Shown piece by piece: positions 1 through 10,345 of a stretch of DNA of 64,000 nt. Location of the stretch: positions 22,849,760 to 22,913,759 of the forward strand of contig CM026557.1 in the NCBI GenBank assembly GCA_015143295.1, written 5' to 3'. This stretch comes from Tetracentron sinense. Its lineage: Eukaryota; Streptophyta; Magnoliopsida; Trochodendrales; Trochodendraceae. The position numbers and the translations under genes are program-made. The notes beneath the pieces are model-generated. The model saw nothing but the letters and a program-made list of their open reading frames with translations, was not told the origin of the DNA and made no database searches. Numbering within the stretch: position 1 is the stretch's first letter; the number at the start of each line of letters is the position of its first letter.

Positions 1-1305
1 TCGATCCCGGATGATCTTAACTGTGTTTGCAGTTTGCTCAATCAACTCCGGACCAAGTATTTTCCTTTCTCCTACCTCATCCCAATAGAGAGGAGACCTA
101 CAACTTCGCCCATACAAGGCCTCAAATGGTGCCATTTGGATACTTGCCTGATAGCTGTTATTGTAGGCAAATTCAATCAAAGGTAAGTGCTCTTCCCAAC
201 TACCTCTGAAATCCAACATACAAGCCCGAAGCATGTCTTCAATGACTTGGTTCACTCTCTCGGTTTGTCCATCCATTTGTAGATGAAAGGCGGTGCTGAA
301 ATCAAGTTGGGAACCCATAGCCTCTTGGAAACTTTTCCAAAATATTGACGTGAATCTTGGATCCCGATCTGATACAATACTGACTGGCACCCCATGTAGT
401 CTAACTACTTCCTTGATGTGTAGTGCAGCCAACTGACTAGAGTTGAAGGTAGTACGGTAGGATAAGAAATGAGCGGACTTTGTCAAACGATCCACTACTA
501 CCCATATCGCATCTGAGCCCCTTGCCGTCTTTGACAAGCCAACTATGAAATCCATGGATATGTTCTCCCATTTCCACTCGGGAATAGGAAGAGAATGCAA
601 TAGACCGGCTGGCCGTATGTGTTCTGCTTTTACCTGTTGACACACCAAGCATCGTGCTATATATTCCGCAACCTCCCTCTTCATATTCCGCCACCAAAAG
701 TGACTCTTGAGGTTCCGGTACATCTTTGTGCCCCCTGGATGCACTGTGTACTTCGAACGATGTGCCTCATCCATGATCTCTCGTCGAAGATCTGCGTTGG
801 CCGGAACACACAACCTTCCTTTGAATGTGATAGCACCCCGACTAGTGAGAGAGAAGTCCTCACTACCTTTAGCAACTTCCTTGTCCCGATAAGCCAACAA
901 TTCCGCATCCATGACTTGATATTCTTGGATCAAATCTATAATGTACGGCCGAACCGTAACATTTGCCAAGATATGACCACGGACAGAGTTATTCACACTG
1001 ATGTCTAGATTTGCCAAATCTTCTAGTAGCTTCCATTCTTGAACTAACATGTGTGCTAACAACCCTTGAGGTTTTCTACTCAAAGCATTAGCCACTACAT
1101 TTGCTTTGCCCGGGTGGTATTGAATGGTACAATCATAGTCCTTCAGAAATTCCATCCAACGCCGTTGCCTTAGATTCAGCTCCTTTTGGGAAAAGAGATA
1201 CTTGAGACTCTTGTGATCAGTGAACACATAGAACTCCACCCCATAAAGGTAATGACGCCAAATCTTAAGTGCAAACACGACCGCCGCAAGCTCCAAGTCG
1301 TGCGT
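1..1305 (-). pseudogene. Ty3/gypsy RNase H tail and integrase (partial)
   Basis: After the frameshift the minus strand stays open in one frame to the window edge. It encodes the end of RNase H (KSLKYLF-type motif) and then a retroviral-type integrase: a zinc-binding H-H-C-C module with CLVCQQ near 631-650, and a DDE core with Asp in SMDFIVGL near 550, Asp in VSDRDPRF near 370 and Glu in RVNQVIEDM near 250. Integrase joins element cDNA to host DNA. All three catalytic acids are present, so this part decayed less than gag. The C-terminal domain and any chromodomain are off the window. Confidence 0.85.
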
Positions 1306-2841
1306 GGGGATAATTCTTCTCATGCTCCTTCAATTGCCTTGATGCATATGCAATGACTTTCTTATGCTGCATGAGTACACACCCAAGTCCAACGTGTGAG
1401 GCATCACTATACACCTCATACCCATAAGGTCCAGATGACACAGTAAGGACAGGGGCTGTAGTAAGCCTCTTCTTCAGTTCCGTGAAACTGATCTCGCACT
1501 TATCACTCCATACAAACTTGGCGTTCTTCCTTGTCAGGTAAGTGAGTGGTGCTGCAAGGCTAGAGAAACCCTCAACGAATCTCCTGTAGTAGCCTGCCAA
1601 TCCAAGAAAACTACGTATCTCAGTAACACTCTTGGGCCTCGCCCAACTCATAACTGCTTCGATCATCTTCGGATCCACCGAGATACCTTCTGCAGAAACC
1701 ACGAGGCTTAGGAATGCCACCTCTTCCAACCAAAACTTACACTTGCTAAGTTTGGCGTATAGCTTGTGTTCTCTTAGCATTTCCAAAGCAAGACATAGGT
1801 CGCGTGTGTGATCTTCCCGTGTCTGGGAATAGACCAAGATGTCATCCACAAATACAATCACGCACCTATCAAGGTGTGGCTGGAACACCCGGTTCATCAA
1901 ATCCATAAAGGCTGCCGGCGCGTTCGTGAGTCCAAAAGGCATTACCAAGAACTCGTAGTGTCCATACCGAGTCCTGAATGCAGTTTTGGGAACATCTTCC
2001 ACCTTAATCTTCAACTGGTGATAACCCGATCGAAGGTCTATCTTTGAGAAAAATCTCGCTCCCTTCAACTGATCGAACAAGTCGTCAATCCTAGGCAAGG
2101 GATACCTATTCTTTATAGTGACTTTGTTCAATTGCCTGTAATCGACACACATCCGCATCGAGCCATCTTTCTTCTTAACAAACAACACCGGGGCACCCCA
2201 CGGTGAGACACTTGGTCGAATGAAACCAAGGCCTTGTAATTCCTCCAACTGAGTCTTTAACTCCTTGAGTTCAATAGGGGCCATTCTATATGGAGCTCTG
2301 AAAACAGGAGCTGTGCCTGGTGCAAGCTCGATCGCAAACTCAATCTCCCTATCTGGAGGCAATCCTGGCAACTCTTCTGGAAATACATCCAGGAATTCAC
2401 TCACAACCGGAATAGTCGATGAGTCATTTGCTTCAGGGTTAGCTAAGCTCAACGCCGCAAAGCGGGCAATATCTCTACTTCTCAACCCTCGAAAGTGAAA
2501 TGGTTTTCCTTCTACCGGCTTGAAGAGTACCATTTTCTCAAAGCAAGCTACATGCCCATGATGTGCTGCTAACCAATCCATTCCCAATATAACATCAAAG
2601 TCTTGGAATCCAAGGACGATGAGATCAACCGCCAACTCGTGGCTCCCAACTTGGACCACACTATCTCCATACACTTTATCTGCCAATACTGTTTTGCCGA
2701 GAGGAGTTGAAATGGCTAACTCCAGTTCTAGTTGACTTAGCTCTACAGAAAAGCCTTCTGAAAAACTCGGCGAGACAAATGAATGAGTAGACCCGGTATC
2801 AATCAACACTCGAGCCAAACACTCATTGACTAGTAGGGCTC
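1306..2841 (-). pseudogene. Ty3/gypsy protease, reverse transcriptase and RNase H
   Basis: An open stretch of about 510 codons. It holds an aspartic protease with the DTGSTHSF active site near the start, a reverse transcriptase with [18 protein letters not shown] and the catalytic FVDDILVYS box, and the RNase H start [10 protein letters not shown]. Lengths and order fit a normal pol. It ends prematurely because the G run at 1306-1309 has one base too many relative to the conserved reading ([13 protein letters not shown] lies in the next frame). Just upstream, the protease joins gag across a 142-bp intron-like segment in the same reading frame. No promoter of its own; it would be expressed from the LTR at 3807-5986. 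Confidence 0.88.
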
Positions 2842-2983
2842 CTGAAATTTTAGCTAGTTACGTCAATTCAAGCATCAACAGTGTATACACATAGGTATAT
2901 ACATATATCATACCAAGTACGTACACATGGAATAAAACATAACATAACCATCACGAATAAAGAAAATAACTCCAAACGCGTAC
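2842..2983 (-). other. intron-like segment between gag and protease
   Basis: On the minus strand the reading frame runs to GTGGTGCAAG at 2984, meets a donor-like GTACGC, and resumes after an acceptor-like AATTTCAG at 2842. Removing these 142 bases joins the two sides in frame (phase 1), giving [11 protein letters not shown] before the protease active site, which matches the usual gypsy linker. The segment is AT-rich and has stops in frame, so it could not be translated. It could be a real intron or a chance insertion that happens to be spliceable; in-frame joining favours an intron. Confidence 0.55.
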
Positions 2984-3444
2984 CTTGCACCACATCGTCA
3001 GATGCAAGTGCATCACCCTCTGTCAAGGCAAAAACTCGCCCCTGGTTCGCCTGGCGAGACTGTGGTGTAGACCGGGTAGTCTGAGATGACGCCTGGTATG
3101 ATCATGCTGGGCGTGCTGGGGGCCTACTACCCTGAGACTGGCCTGGTAAATGCCGGCTAGGGCAATCCCTGATCATGTGGCCCTGGCGACCGCAATGATA
3201 ACATCCACCAGATGCTCTTCGACAATCTCCTGCCGGATGCCTCAACTCCAGCGGTACGATGTACTGAAGCTGCGGGCGGTGGAGTAGGTGCCGCCGACGA
3301 TGGTATAGCTTGCCGAGCCGCCAGTATGGCGAGTGTCTCAGCAATAGAGCCTAAGACCTGAGAGAGGTCCGGCTGCTCATCCTCATCTCGTGAAGAAGAG
3401 GAAGCTCTGGTATGTGGTCCACGACCCCGTGTGCCCCGCCTCAT
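2984..3444 (-). pseudogene. Ty3/gypsy gag remnant with CCHC zinc knuckle
   Basis: About 50 codons of a gag N-terminus (MRRGTRGRG, arginine and serine rich) run straight into the nucleic-acid-binding zinc knuckle CYHCGRQGHMIRDC near 3170-3215. The capsid core of some 300 residues normally between them is missing, so the copy has an internal deletion. The two parts are in different frames. A TGA near 3102 interrupts the stretch between knuckle and protease, where an Arg codon CGA is usual. The reading then continues as GRVFALTEGDA to the intron-like donor. Confidence 0.75.
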
Positions 3445-3790
3445 GACTAAAGTCCTGAGAACAATAGCACCACATGAGTCTCACTTGAAACTATAGTTTA
3501 TCGCATTTCCATTTCACAATAATTCAATTTGTATTAGTTATATAGTACTAATACACATCACATCAAGTCATCAGAGTATTCATCACATTATACTTATACT
3601 TTAGTGTTCTAGCGTACTTAAGACCCGTACTTGGTTAAAGCAACCATTTTCGACTAAGACTAAGGTTTTAGTCTTACACTTGGATCAAGACTCTCTTCCG
3701 ACTTACTTTCTTCCTAACTTGTTTCCCAACATATGTTCTTGTCAAGTCGTGGTATAAGATTCTAAGTGACCATAGAGACCTAAAGCCTAA
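3445..3790 (-). other. retrotransposon leader, noncoding
   Basis: Untranslated leader between the primer binding site and the gag start of the minus-strand gypsy element. No open frame or conserved structure is seen here. Confidence 0.5.
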
Positions 3791-3802
3791 GCTCTGATAC
3801 CA
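3791..3802 (-). other. primer binding site (initiator tRNA-Met)
   Basis: The minus strand reads TGGTATCAGAGC, the standard plant primer site complementary to the 3' end of initiator tRNA-Met. It lies four bases inside the LTR end (...CACGACA), as expected for first-strand cDNA priming. Confidence 0.9.
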
Positions 3803-4550
3803 CTTCTGTCGTGACCCGAAACCCATCCTAGGAGTTAGAGTGAACTTTGGACGACTAATCATGACTTGCTTGACAACTAACCTGCAAAACCCACAGAGCA
3901 TATACGATAGAGGACAAAAAAGCATAAACATGCTCTAACATGGTATAGCGGAAGTCTACCAAACCTCTATGTATATACATAATCAATCCAAGTTTATACA
4001 AAAAGAATCCAAAAGAAAGTGCGGACATGCCCGCCAAAATACATAAATCTGACTCTCGTCTCACCCACAGCTAAACCACTCAGAATCTACAACCACCTAT
4101 TGGTAACCCTCTACTGGAGGTTCCTCCAAAGGCTCCTCGACGTACTCCTCTTCCACCCATGGACCAGGAGCACAAACATCAAATGGAGTAGCAGCTCCCT
4201 CAGAACCTGCCGACATAAGAAGTACGGCCGAGCATGGAATACTCAGCGGGTACTGAATACTAACCAACGATTATAGCATAAACATGGCAATACATAATCA
4301 GGAGAAATTCATATTTGTCAAACGGAAACAATTTATATCATACAAGGAAGTAAAACAGTTTATAATCATGCTTGAAACTCGTAGAAAACCGATAAATCCT
4401 CTTGAAAACATCGTGCACTTGACTTGACTTGAGATATCTTTTCGTACGTGAAAGCTTGTCTTGTCTATCTTGCTTGATTCTTGTATGTCATGTCATGCAT
4501 GCTTGCTTGTGATCATGTAACTTGTGAGATGCACTTGTGAGATGCCTTGA

Positions 4551-4650
4551 GAGGGAAGGGAGACCCTTCTTTATGCAATGCACTTGCGAGGGAAGGGAGA
4601 CCCTTCTTTATGATATGCACTTGTGTGAGAGGGGAGACCCCTCATGGAAT
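4551..4650. repeat. three tandem copies of a ~37-bp unit inside the LTR
   Basis: The unit centres on GAGGGAAGGGAGACCCTTCT, starting near 4551, 4588 and 4627, the last copy diverged. It is located about 1.34-1.44 kb from the LTR start. The solo LTRs at 26088 and 57890 carry different tandem repeats at comparable depth. Confidence 0.75.
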
Positions 4651-5573
4651 GTTGGTTCTTGTCTACTTGTGAAAAGCGAGGTAAAACATATCGTAGGATA
4701 TGTCCCACCTCTAACCATGTTTTTGTAAACCTCGATAAATCATGCCATGCATGCCGTGCTCGTGGGAACCGTGTACATACTTGCATTTAAATTTAAACAT
4801 GACCATTGGGTAATTTCACAACACATATAGCGTCAAAGATTAAGCAATTCAATATTCATAGCATTTAGGGAAAACAGGAAACACACTATCATAGGCCCTA
4901 GCAATATTCAAAATTTATTAGGCATGCATTTCCTAATTTACCGCTCACTGTATTCACCTTGGCATTTCATCAAACATGGTGTGTTCATTATGGATTTACC
5001 CTACAACATGCTTTTCTAGATGGTTTTACTCAATCATACATGTATGTTTATTATTGGAACAATGCCCTTCCCCGTTTTAATCATCACCACACAACCACTG
5101 GCATCCAATCGCCCCTTACATCTCCGTTCACCATTCACCATTTACCATTCACCATTCATCCATCTCATAGCACATGTGTAAGTGAAAGAAAATCAAGAGA
5201 AAAGAAGGGGAAAGAGAAACTATAACTAGGAGGGTAGTAAGAAGCACCGACCTTGAAGAGGTGAGGAAGAAACCCTCTTTCCAAATGACTGTGTAGCTGC
5301 TGCCCTAGCTTGGATCGCGAGCTCCACAATGCCTGAACCGAAATCTTGAAGAAAACGGGCTTGAGGTTGATCTAGGGTTTCAAAACCCCTTTGATTTCTC
5401 TCCAAAATGGAAACCCTAGGTTGGAATCGTCTTCTCCCCTTTCTCCTATTCTCTTAAACTCTCTAAGTGTCGAATGAAGCCCTAAAGGCTCGGGTTAAAC
5501 TCTTAAGGTAAGAGTGAACTGACCAAAAGACCGTAATACCCTTACTGAGATTTCTGCAATGACGCGAGGACCG

Positions 5574-5673
5574 TGAATAGTGCTGAACACATTGTGCTGT
5601 GAATAGTGCCAACTCGTGGTGTTGTGAATAGTGCCAACTCGTGGTGCCGTGAATAGTGCCAACTCGTGGTGCC
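5574..5673. repeat. 25-bp tandem array inside the LTR
   Basis: Three near-identical copies of GTGAATAGTGCCAACTCGTG plus GTGCC begin at 5599, 5624 and 5649, with a diverged copy before them. The array is followed by CCGTGG/CCACGG words to about 5730. It lies just beyond the conserved GTCAAAAGATATGG block of this LTR family. Confidence 0.8.
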
Positions 5674-5986
5674 GTACAACGTACCCGTGGTGAGCTGCAC
5701 AACGTGCCCGTGGTTAGTTGTACCACGGATGCACACAGTATACGTTATCAGAGTACGTTGTCTGTGCTACGATTTTCTACAGGTACAGACTGTTTTGGCC
5801 ATATCTTTTGACTCGTTCGTCCGATTTTGACGATTTGACTTGCGTTGTGTTCGTACTTCGAAGAGGAACAATTCTGACATTTCGAAATTTCCAAATTTTT
5901 CCTCATTTATTAATCATACCTCTTAAAAAGGCAAGATGACAACGGAAGTGTCATGTATTAAGCATGAAAAAGTCTGGGGCTCTACA

Positions 5987-6349
5987 ACTACAATTAAAGT
6001 TAATGAATCTTAACTTATGAGGTGATTATTTTCTTTTTAAAATATAGATTATCATACAAAAATATTTCAATTCACTTATAATTAAAGGAAAAATAATCAC
6101 CTCCTTGTCCGTGATGCGAGGAGGGCGTCTCGGCTCCCCTTTTCTTGCCACATGTTCCCCTTTTAACTCCCTCTACTATTGTTAAGGATCACTAACCCCT
6201 AGAATTAAAGCACCTAAAATTTTTTTTTGTAAAAAATTTAATTTTTTTAATCACAGAGGTTAAGACTTCAAGGCAATTAAATGAGCTTTGCCAAGGGTGA
6301 GCCAGTGAGGAGCAATAGTTTGTTTCTCACGAGTAGACTATTGCTCTCA
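5987..6349. other. noncoding, AT-rich
   Basis: No gene seen. Contains ATTATTTT/AAAATAAT-type inverted words near 6020-6100 and a CACATGTTCCCC...AACTCC stretch near 6150-6200 resembling one arm of the MITE family seen at 16660, 22202 and 25289. Confidence 0.4.
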
Positions 6350-6887
6350 TCTTCTACTATAATATAAAGAAATAAGATTTTTCTTTTTGCTCTCCAAACT
6401 TCAATCCCTCAAATCTCATAAGTTCTATTTTAGAGATGACATGTGGTGTTTCTCTTTAATCTCCACCGTTCAAATTTGGGACCCGCTATTTCATCCTAAA
6501 GCTCTTTCTATCTTCACTGTTGGAGACTCCTCTCTTATCTCCAACTCTTACAGGTTTGGGACCCACTATCTCATCCTAGAGCCCTATCTATCTCCACTAT
6601 TATAGAGTTCTTTCTTATCTTCAACTTTTGAGTGTATTAGTTTAAGTTTAATACTAAGAAACTTATGATATTTTTATAAATGTTATTAAAATAATATAAA
6701 AACATTATTATAAAATTAATTAATTAATACAAATAATAATGTATATCTTAGTGTTAATATTATTAAAAATAAAATTTAATGAAATATTCTTAAAATATAA
6801 TATTTAATATTTAAATAAATAAATAAAATTATTTAATTTTAGATATTCTTAAGTATTACCGTGCTTAGCACGGGTTCTCTCAGCTAG
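6350..6887 (+). mobile_element. non-autonomous Helitron (538 bp)
   Basis: Starts TCTTCTACTATAATATAAAG and ends CTAG at 6884-6887. A hairpin CCGTGC-TTA-GCACGG (6859-6873) sits 10 bases before the CTAG terminus. It is inserted between A (6349) and T (6888) with no target duplication. These are the four hallmarks of plant Helitrons. It carries no Rep/helicase gene, so it would need an autonomous partner. Inside, a unit of about 70 bp with GGGACCC-CTAT-TCATCCTA is repeated twice. Confidence 0.78.
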
Positions 6888-7218
6888 TTAATGGTATAAT
6901 ATAATAATGTTTTATTCACAACACGTGATACGAGATTTAAGGCGCACACAGAAATTATGCTATTCTTTCCTATCAGCCAGTTGCCAATTCCTCTAGGCTC
7001 TAACGGTCACCTTGCTCAATTCAAATTTGGCAACCTACGAATAAATGCATAAATAGGCCCACATTCGCTAACGGTCACTTTTCCCACTTCAATGCTTAAT
7101 CTATCTATATTTGCATTAGAACCAAATCAAACCAATAATAAATTAAATTTAATAACAACCAAAAACATAACTAGGCCACTTAAACAGCCAAAAGTGGCCT
7201 TACACCGACATTTTAAAT
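6888..7218. other. intergenic, 3' flank of the MCTP gene
   Basis: AT-rich. It probably contains the 3' untranslated region of the minus-strand MCTP gene, but I cannot place a poly(A) site with confidence. Two partial copies of CTAACGGTCAC occur near 6999 and 7068. Confidence 0.4.
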
Positions 7219-10170
7219 CTAGAGAATCTGGTCGGAAAGCGACGGGAGTCGCCGGAAAAAGTTATTGGGGACAGATGGCATATCGTCACGGAACCTTGGG
7301 TGGCGCAAGTAATAGAATCCGGAGCCCAGCAGAAATGCCTTGAAAGGCACAACATAGAAAAACAGAGATGCAAAGAGGCAAAACACAACAAATATCCCTG
7401 TCGCACGTGGGTCCCTCCAATTAAGCAAAGCCTCCACACGCTCCCCCTGGGCCGCCACATCACCTAGCAATGACTGGGCCCGGCCTGCTAAAGACCGCAA
7501 CCGATCATACCTTGTACGGACCTTGTCGGTCGATCGTGTGGTCGGAAATCCATCGAATTCTTCATCAAGCTCATCATGGCCCACCGCATCCACATAAGAC
7601 AGCCTCGGATCCATGTTCACTGGCCCCCTCGGGCGATACCTGAACCTCAAAGCTAAGATTAAGAAAGCGTACATGAAAATGGTTGGGAGAACTAGGTGTG
7701 GGCATAGCACCACCGCAATAAGTAATATATGAACTAGGACCGTCGTGGATGGGTGCACCCAGGTCCGGATCCCATCGAGCCATCGCGCAAACGCTGCGGC
7801 TCGTGAAAGACAACCCACGACCCGAAACCAATTGGCCTTGCTCCGCCTCATGCTCCACACATGAGTGTCCGTATCTAGCATGAACTGAACCACTTCTTGA
7901 CCCATGGGTGGCTCCGACCGGGCAAGCCTAGCTGTGACTAAACGCATAGCGGTATGCCTTAAAATGTCCTGTTGGGCCGGGCCTAGAGGTCGGACATAGT
8001 GCATTCGGGGCAGCATTGGACTTGTGTATGCCTGGAGGAGGTTCATCCACGAAGAGCACGAGAATCTCACTGCAAGCTCTATCTCACCCATTTTCTTTGC
8101 ACCGCCCGGGTGCAATACCGCGAGGGAATAGGAATTCAAGTACACCCGATTTATATCCAGCGTGGATAGGCGTATCCGTAATTTCCCAATACGTACGTCT
8201 TTTCCGGGTTTTCCTGCTTCGTCGTGCTTGTATCTCCCATTGTCGAATACGCCTATGGTGAGTACAGTACATGGATCGTATACGTCCCACGTGTACTGCT
8301 CGTGCCAACGTGGATTAAAGCGATCCAGAATGGTGCGCGTGCGGATCCACTTGGGCCCATACTTCGCAACAACATAAGCATCAGTGGTCCCGCGCGTTCC
8401 GTCTTTGGTCTTCACAGGGAGCAAATTGGTGGCCCCACGAATCCCTATTTCAAGCAAGCCGATGGGTGGCTTTGCCAGCTGCTTTGCAGCGGCTCGTACA
8501 TCACTTGTCACGTGTGCCGCTTCATCTAACACGTGGTAACCACCCTCCAAGCAAACTCGCACGTGTATTCTCCCTGCGTACGGACGAGTCTCATCACCGC
8601 TAAGATTAAACCACCTTGATCTTGGCTCCGACTCATCATCTATCCTCCTGTCGATGCTCGCCACGTGTATCTTGGAATGGCCCACTGACTTTCCGGTGGA
8701 TGCGTCTTCTACTGTTATCATAACAAACGGCTCGAACGGCTCGGCTGCAACGAAAACTAGGTCCTCATTCCAAGTTGGGTTAGCCGAGTTAGATGAGCTG
8801 ATGGCACTTCTACCCGTCTTAAAGAGCTGTGCGCCGAGCTGAGCCTTCACGTACAGCTCCGGGCCCCGAGTCTTAGGTTCGGGCGCCGAGCCTAGTTGCA
8901 AATCTTGGGTTTGGATGACCGTTAATCTTAGGTACCACAGCTTCGGAGAGAGGTAGACCTTAGCTCGGGTTTCCGGTATCAACCCGCCGGAATCTGACTG
9001 CCACGCCTCTTGAAAAGCTTCGTCAGCCTGGGCTCCGATCCAAACGGCGAGCATGACGTCAGTTCCTGACATGTTTTCCGGCGAGCCTTCGAGAGTATAC
9101 CATTGTGGAGCAAGAGGGCTGTCTGGCGGTACTCGCTTTGGTACTTCTTGCAAATCAAAAGATACGTTACCGAGAGACGTGTCTGTACTCGTGTCTGTTT
9201 CCGTATCTTTCTTCTCCATCCATACTGATACCTCCAACGCAGTAGAGTTAAGACCTTCCTTGTCGAAGGCGAAGACCTGATCCCAGTCCTTGTCGGTGAC
9301 GCTTTTCGTACGGATGCTGTGAGTGCCGATAACAAGCTTCGCGAATATGGAGGATCCCGTGTCCGAATTTGCTCGATTGGCCTTGAGTATGCGTACATAG
9401 AGAAATGGCATACGATCCACGAGATCATACGTGCTACGACTGCGATTACCACCGAGAGACCGGATCTCCAGGTCGTTTACTCCGGGATCCGTCCTTTTTC
9501 CGGTCACCGACTTTACTATCTGCTGCTTTGGCTTCTCATCATGAGCGATCGGAGGACTCTCCACAGAATCCGGCGGAGGAGAGATCGCCGGAGCCTCCGG
9601 CGGTTTCTCTTCTTCTTTTGCCGCTGCTGGTTTTTCATCCTCCTTGTTCTCCTCTGTTTTCTCTTCTTTCTTTTCCTCTTCTTTTTCCGCCGCTTTCTCC
9701 TCCGATGGCGGCGGCGGGGCTTCGGATTTCTGATCTGGAGCGGCCGCGTCCGCTGCCGGCGGATCTTCATCAATGTAGCAGATCTTCAGGCCGATTTCGC
9801 CTTTGATTTGTGAAAAAACGCTCCTTTTCTCTAAAGGATAGTAAATCAGGGTTTCTGATCCTGATTTTGCAAAACTGCTTCCAGAGATCTTGACTTTACC
9901 GAGGAAAGTGCTCCGCTTTCCCGTCTTCTTGTCGTTGTAGACGTTTACTTCAAGGATTTCAGAGGCCATAGACTCCGGATCGTGGATTAGAAACTCAAGC
10001 TTCTCGTCCCACTGTGGATTCAGATCTCTGAATTTCGTCTTCGTCCTTCGCCTCTGGCCATCAAAATCGACGAGAACATAAGCACACGAGGTTCCTTGGC
10101 CGTCCTTTGGCATTAGATTTTTGGCGTTGCAGATTTCAACCACAAGCTTTCGGCTACAATTCTCCGCCAT
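7219..10170 (-). CDS. multiple C2 domain and transmembrane region protein (MCTP)
   Basis: Single uninterrupted reading frame of 983 codons; plant MCTP genes are commonly intronless. Domains in order: an N-terminal C2 (about 1-125, LVVEICNAKNLMPKDG, then FDGQRRRTKTKFRDLNPQWD), a lysine/glutamate/proline-rich linker (about 140-225), C2B from about 255, C2C from about 420, C2D from about 580 (Asp-rich loop TTDAYV and NPRWHE), and a C-terminal PRT_C region with two hydrophobic hairpins, ending FFRRLPSLSDQIL. MCTPs anchor in the ER through the C-terminal hairpins while C2 domains bind anionic lipids of the plasma membrane; several act as plasmodesmal tethers. The start is the ATG giving MAENCSRK; the open frame extends four codons upstream only to a TTG. 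The N-terminal wording recalls Arabidopsis MCTP14, from memory and unverified. Confidence 0.95.
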   Translation of the reverse strand: MAENCSRKLVVEICNAKNLMPKDGQGTSCAYVLVDFDGQRRRTKTKFRDLNPQWDEKLEFLIHDPESMASEILEVNVYNDKKTGKRSTFLGKVKISGSSFAKSGSETLIYYPLEKRSVFSQIKGEIGLKICYIDEDPPAADAAAPDQKSEAPPPPSEEKAAEKEEEKKEEKTEENKEDEKPAAAKEEEKPPEAPAISPPPDSVESPPIAHDEKPKQQIVKSVTGKRTDPGVNDLEIRSLGGNRSRSTYDLVDRMPFLYVRILKANRANSDTGSSIFAKLVIGTHSIRTKSVTDKDWDQVFAFDKEGLNSTALEVSVWMEKKDTETDTSTDTSLGNVSFDLQEVPKRVPPDSPLAPQWYTLEGSPENMSGTDVMLAVWIGAQADEAFQEAWQSDSGGLIPETRAKVYLSPKLWYLRLTVIQTQDLQLGSAPEPKTRGPELYVKAQLGAQLFKTGRSAISSSNSANPTWNEDLVFVAAEPFEPFVMITVEDASTGKSVGHSKIHVASIDRRIDDESEPRSRWFNLSGDETRPYAGRIHVRVCLEGGYHVLDEAAHVTSDVRAAAKQLAKPPIGLLEIGIRGATNLLPVKTKDGTRGTTDAYVVAKYGPKWIRTRTILDRFNPRWHEQYTWDVYDPCTVLTIGVFDNGRYKHDEAGKPGKDVRIGKLRIRLSTLDINRVYLNSYSLAVLHPGGAKKMGEIELAVRFSCSSWMNLLQAYTSPMLPRMHYVRPLGPAQQDILRHTAMRLVTARLARSEPPMGQEVVQFMLDTDTHVWSMRRSKANWFRVVGCLSRAAAFARWLDGIRTWVHPSTTVLVHILLIAVVLCPHLVLPTIFMYAFLILALRFRYRPRGPVNMDPRLSYVDAVGHDELDEEFDGFPTTRSTDKVRTRYDRLRSLAGRAQSLLGDVAAQGERVEALLNWRDPRATGIFVVFCLFASLFFYVVPFKAFLLGSGFYYLRHPRFRDDMPSVPNNFFRRLPSLSDQIL

Positions 10171-10299
10171 TTTCACCTCCAAAGTACAGAATTTCCGGAG
10201 ACTGAATTGAAATTCCTGACGGAAATCGAACTTTCAGGCAAAAGTATAGATTTCTAGGACGAAGGTTTAGTGGGTTTCTGAGAGGCGATTATTTTTCTT

Positions 10300-10345
10300 G
10301 CTGCAAAATGTGGAAGAGAGGGGCCAGGTGGGTTTAAAAAGGAGG
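10300..10345 (-). promoter_or_regulatory. possible core promoter of the MCTP gene
   Basis: On the minus strand a TATA-like TTTTTAAACC lies at 10331-10340, about 160 bases before the start codon. That would give a leader of roughly 130 bases. Weak evidence: no other core element is recognisable. Confidence 0.3.

Larger units (their letters stand above)
1..5986 (-). mobile_element. Ty3/gypsy LTR retrotransposon, left (3') end outside window
   Basis: Read on the minus strand, the order is LTR (5986-3807), primer binding site (3802-3791), a short gag with one zinc knuckle, protease, reverse transcriptase, RNase H and integrase, running off the window at base 1. The PR-RT-RH-IN order is diagnostic of Ty3/gypsy. 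The RT wording and the tRNA-Met primer site resemble the Tekay/Del group of plant chromoviruses, but the chromodomain region lies outside the window, so the lineage is inference. Coding is broken by a frameshift in the G run at 1306-1309, an in-frame TGA near 3102 and loss of most of gag. The copy is therefore dead unless complemented. The solo LTRs at 26088 and 57890 belong to the same broad LTR family. Confidence 0.9.
3807..5986 (-). repeat. 5' LTR of the gypsy element (2180 bp)
   Basis: On the minus strand it begins TGTAGAGCCCCAGACTT and ends TTTCGGGTCACGACA, i.e. TG...CA termini directly before the primer site. The solo LTR at 57890-60321 begins TGTAGCACCCCAGACTT and ends TATTTCGGGGTGTTACA, so they are related. 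A shared block (GTCAAAAGATATGG) lies near 5810 here. Host sequence resumes at 5987 with ACTAC, the likely target duplication; its partner is outside the window. Short open frames inside are not genes. Confidence 0.85.

Noticed and set aside
1808-2498. Plus-strand frames within the gypsy pol
   Set aside because: Shadows of the minus-strand reverse transcriptase and protease.
9319-9813. Open frames on the plus strand opposite the MCTP gene
   Set aside because: Mirror of the Glu/Lys-rich linker of MCTP; arginine- and phenylalanine-rich product is a composition effect.
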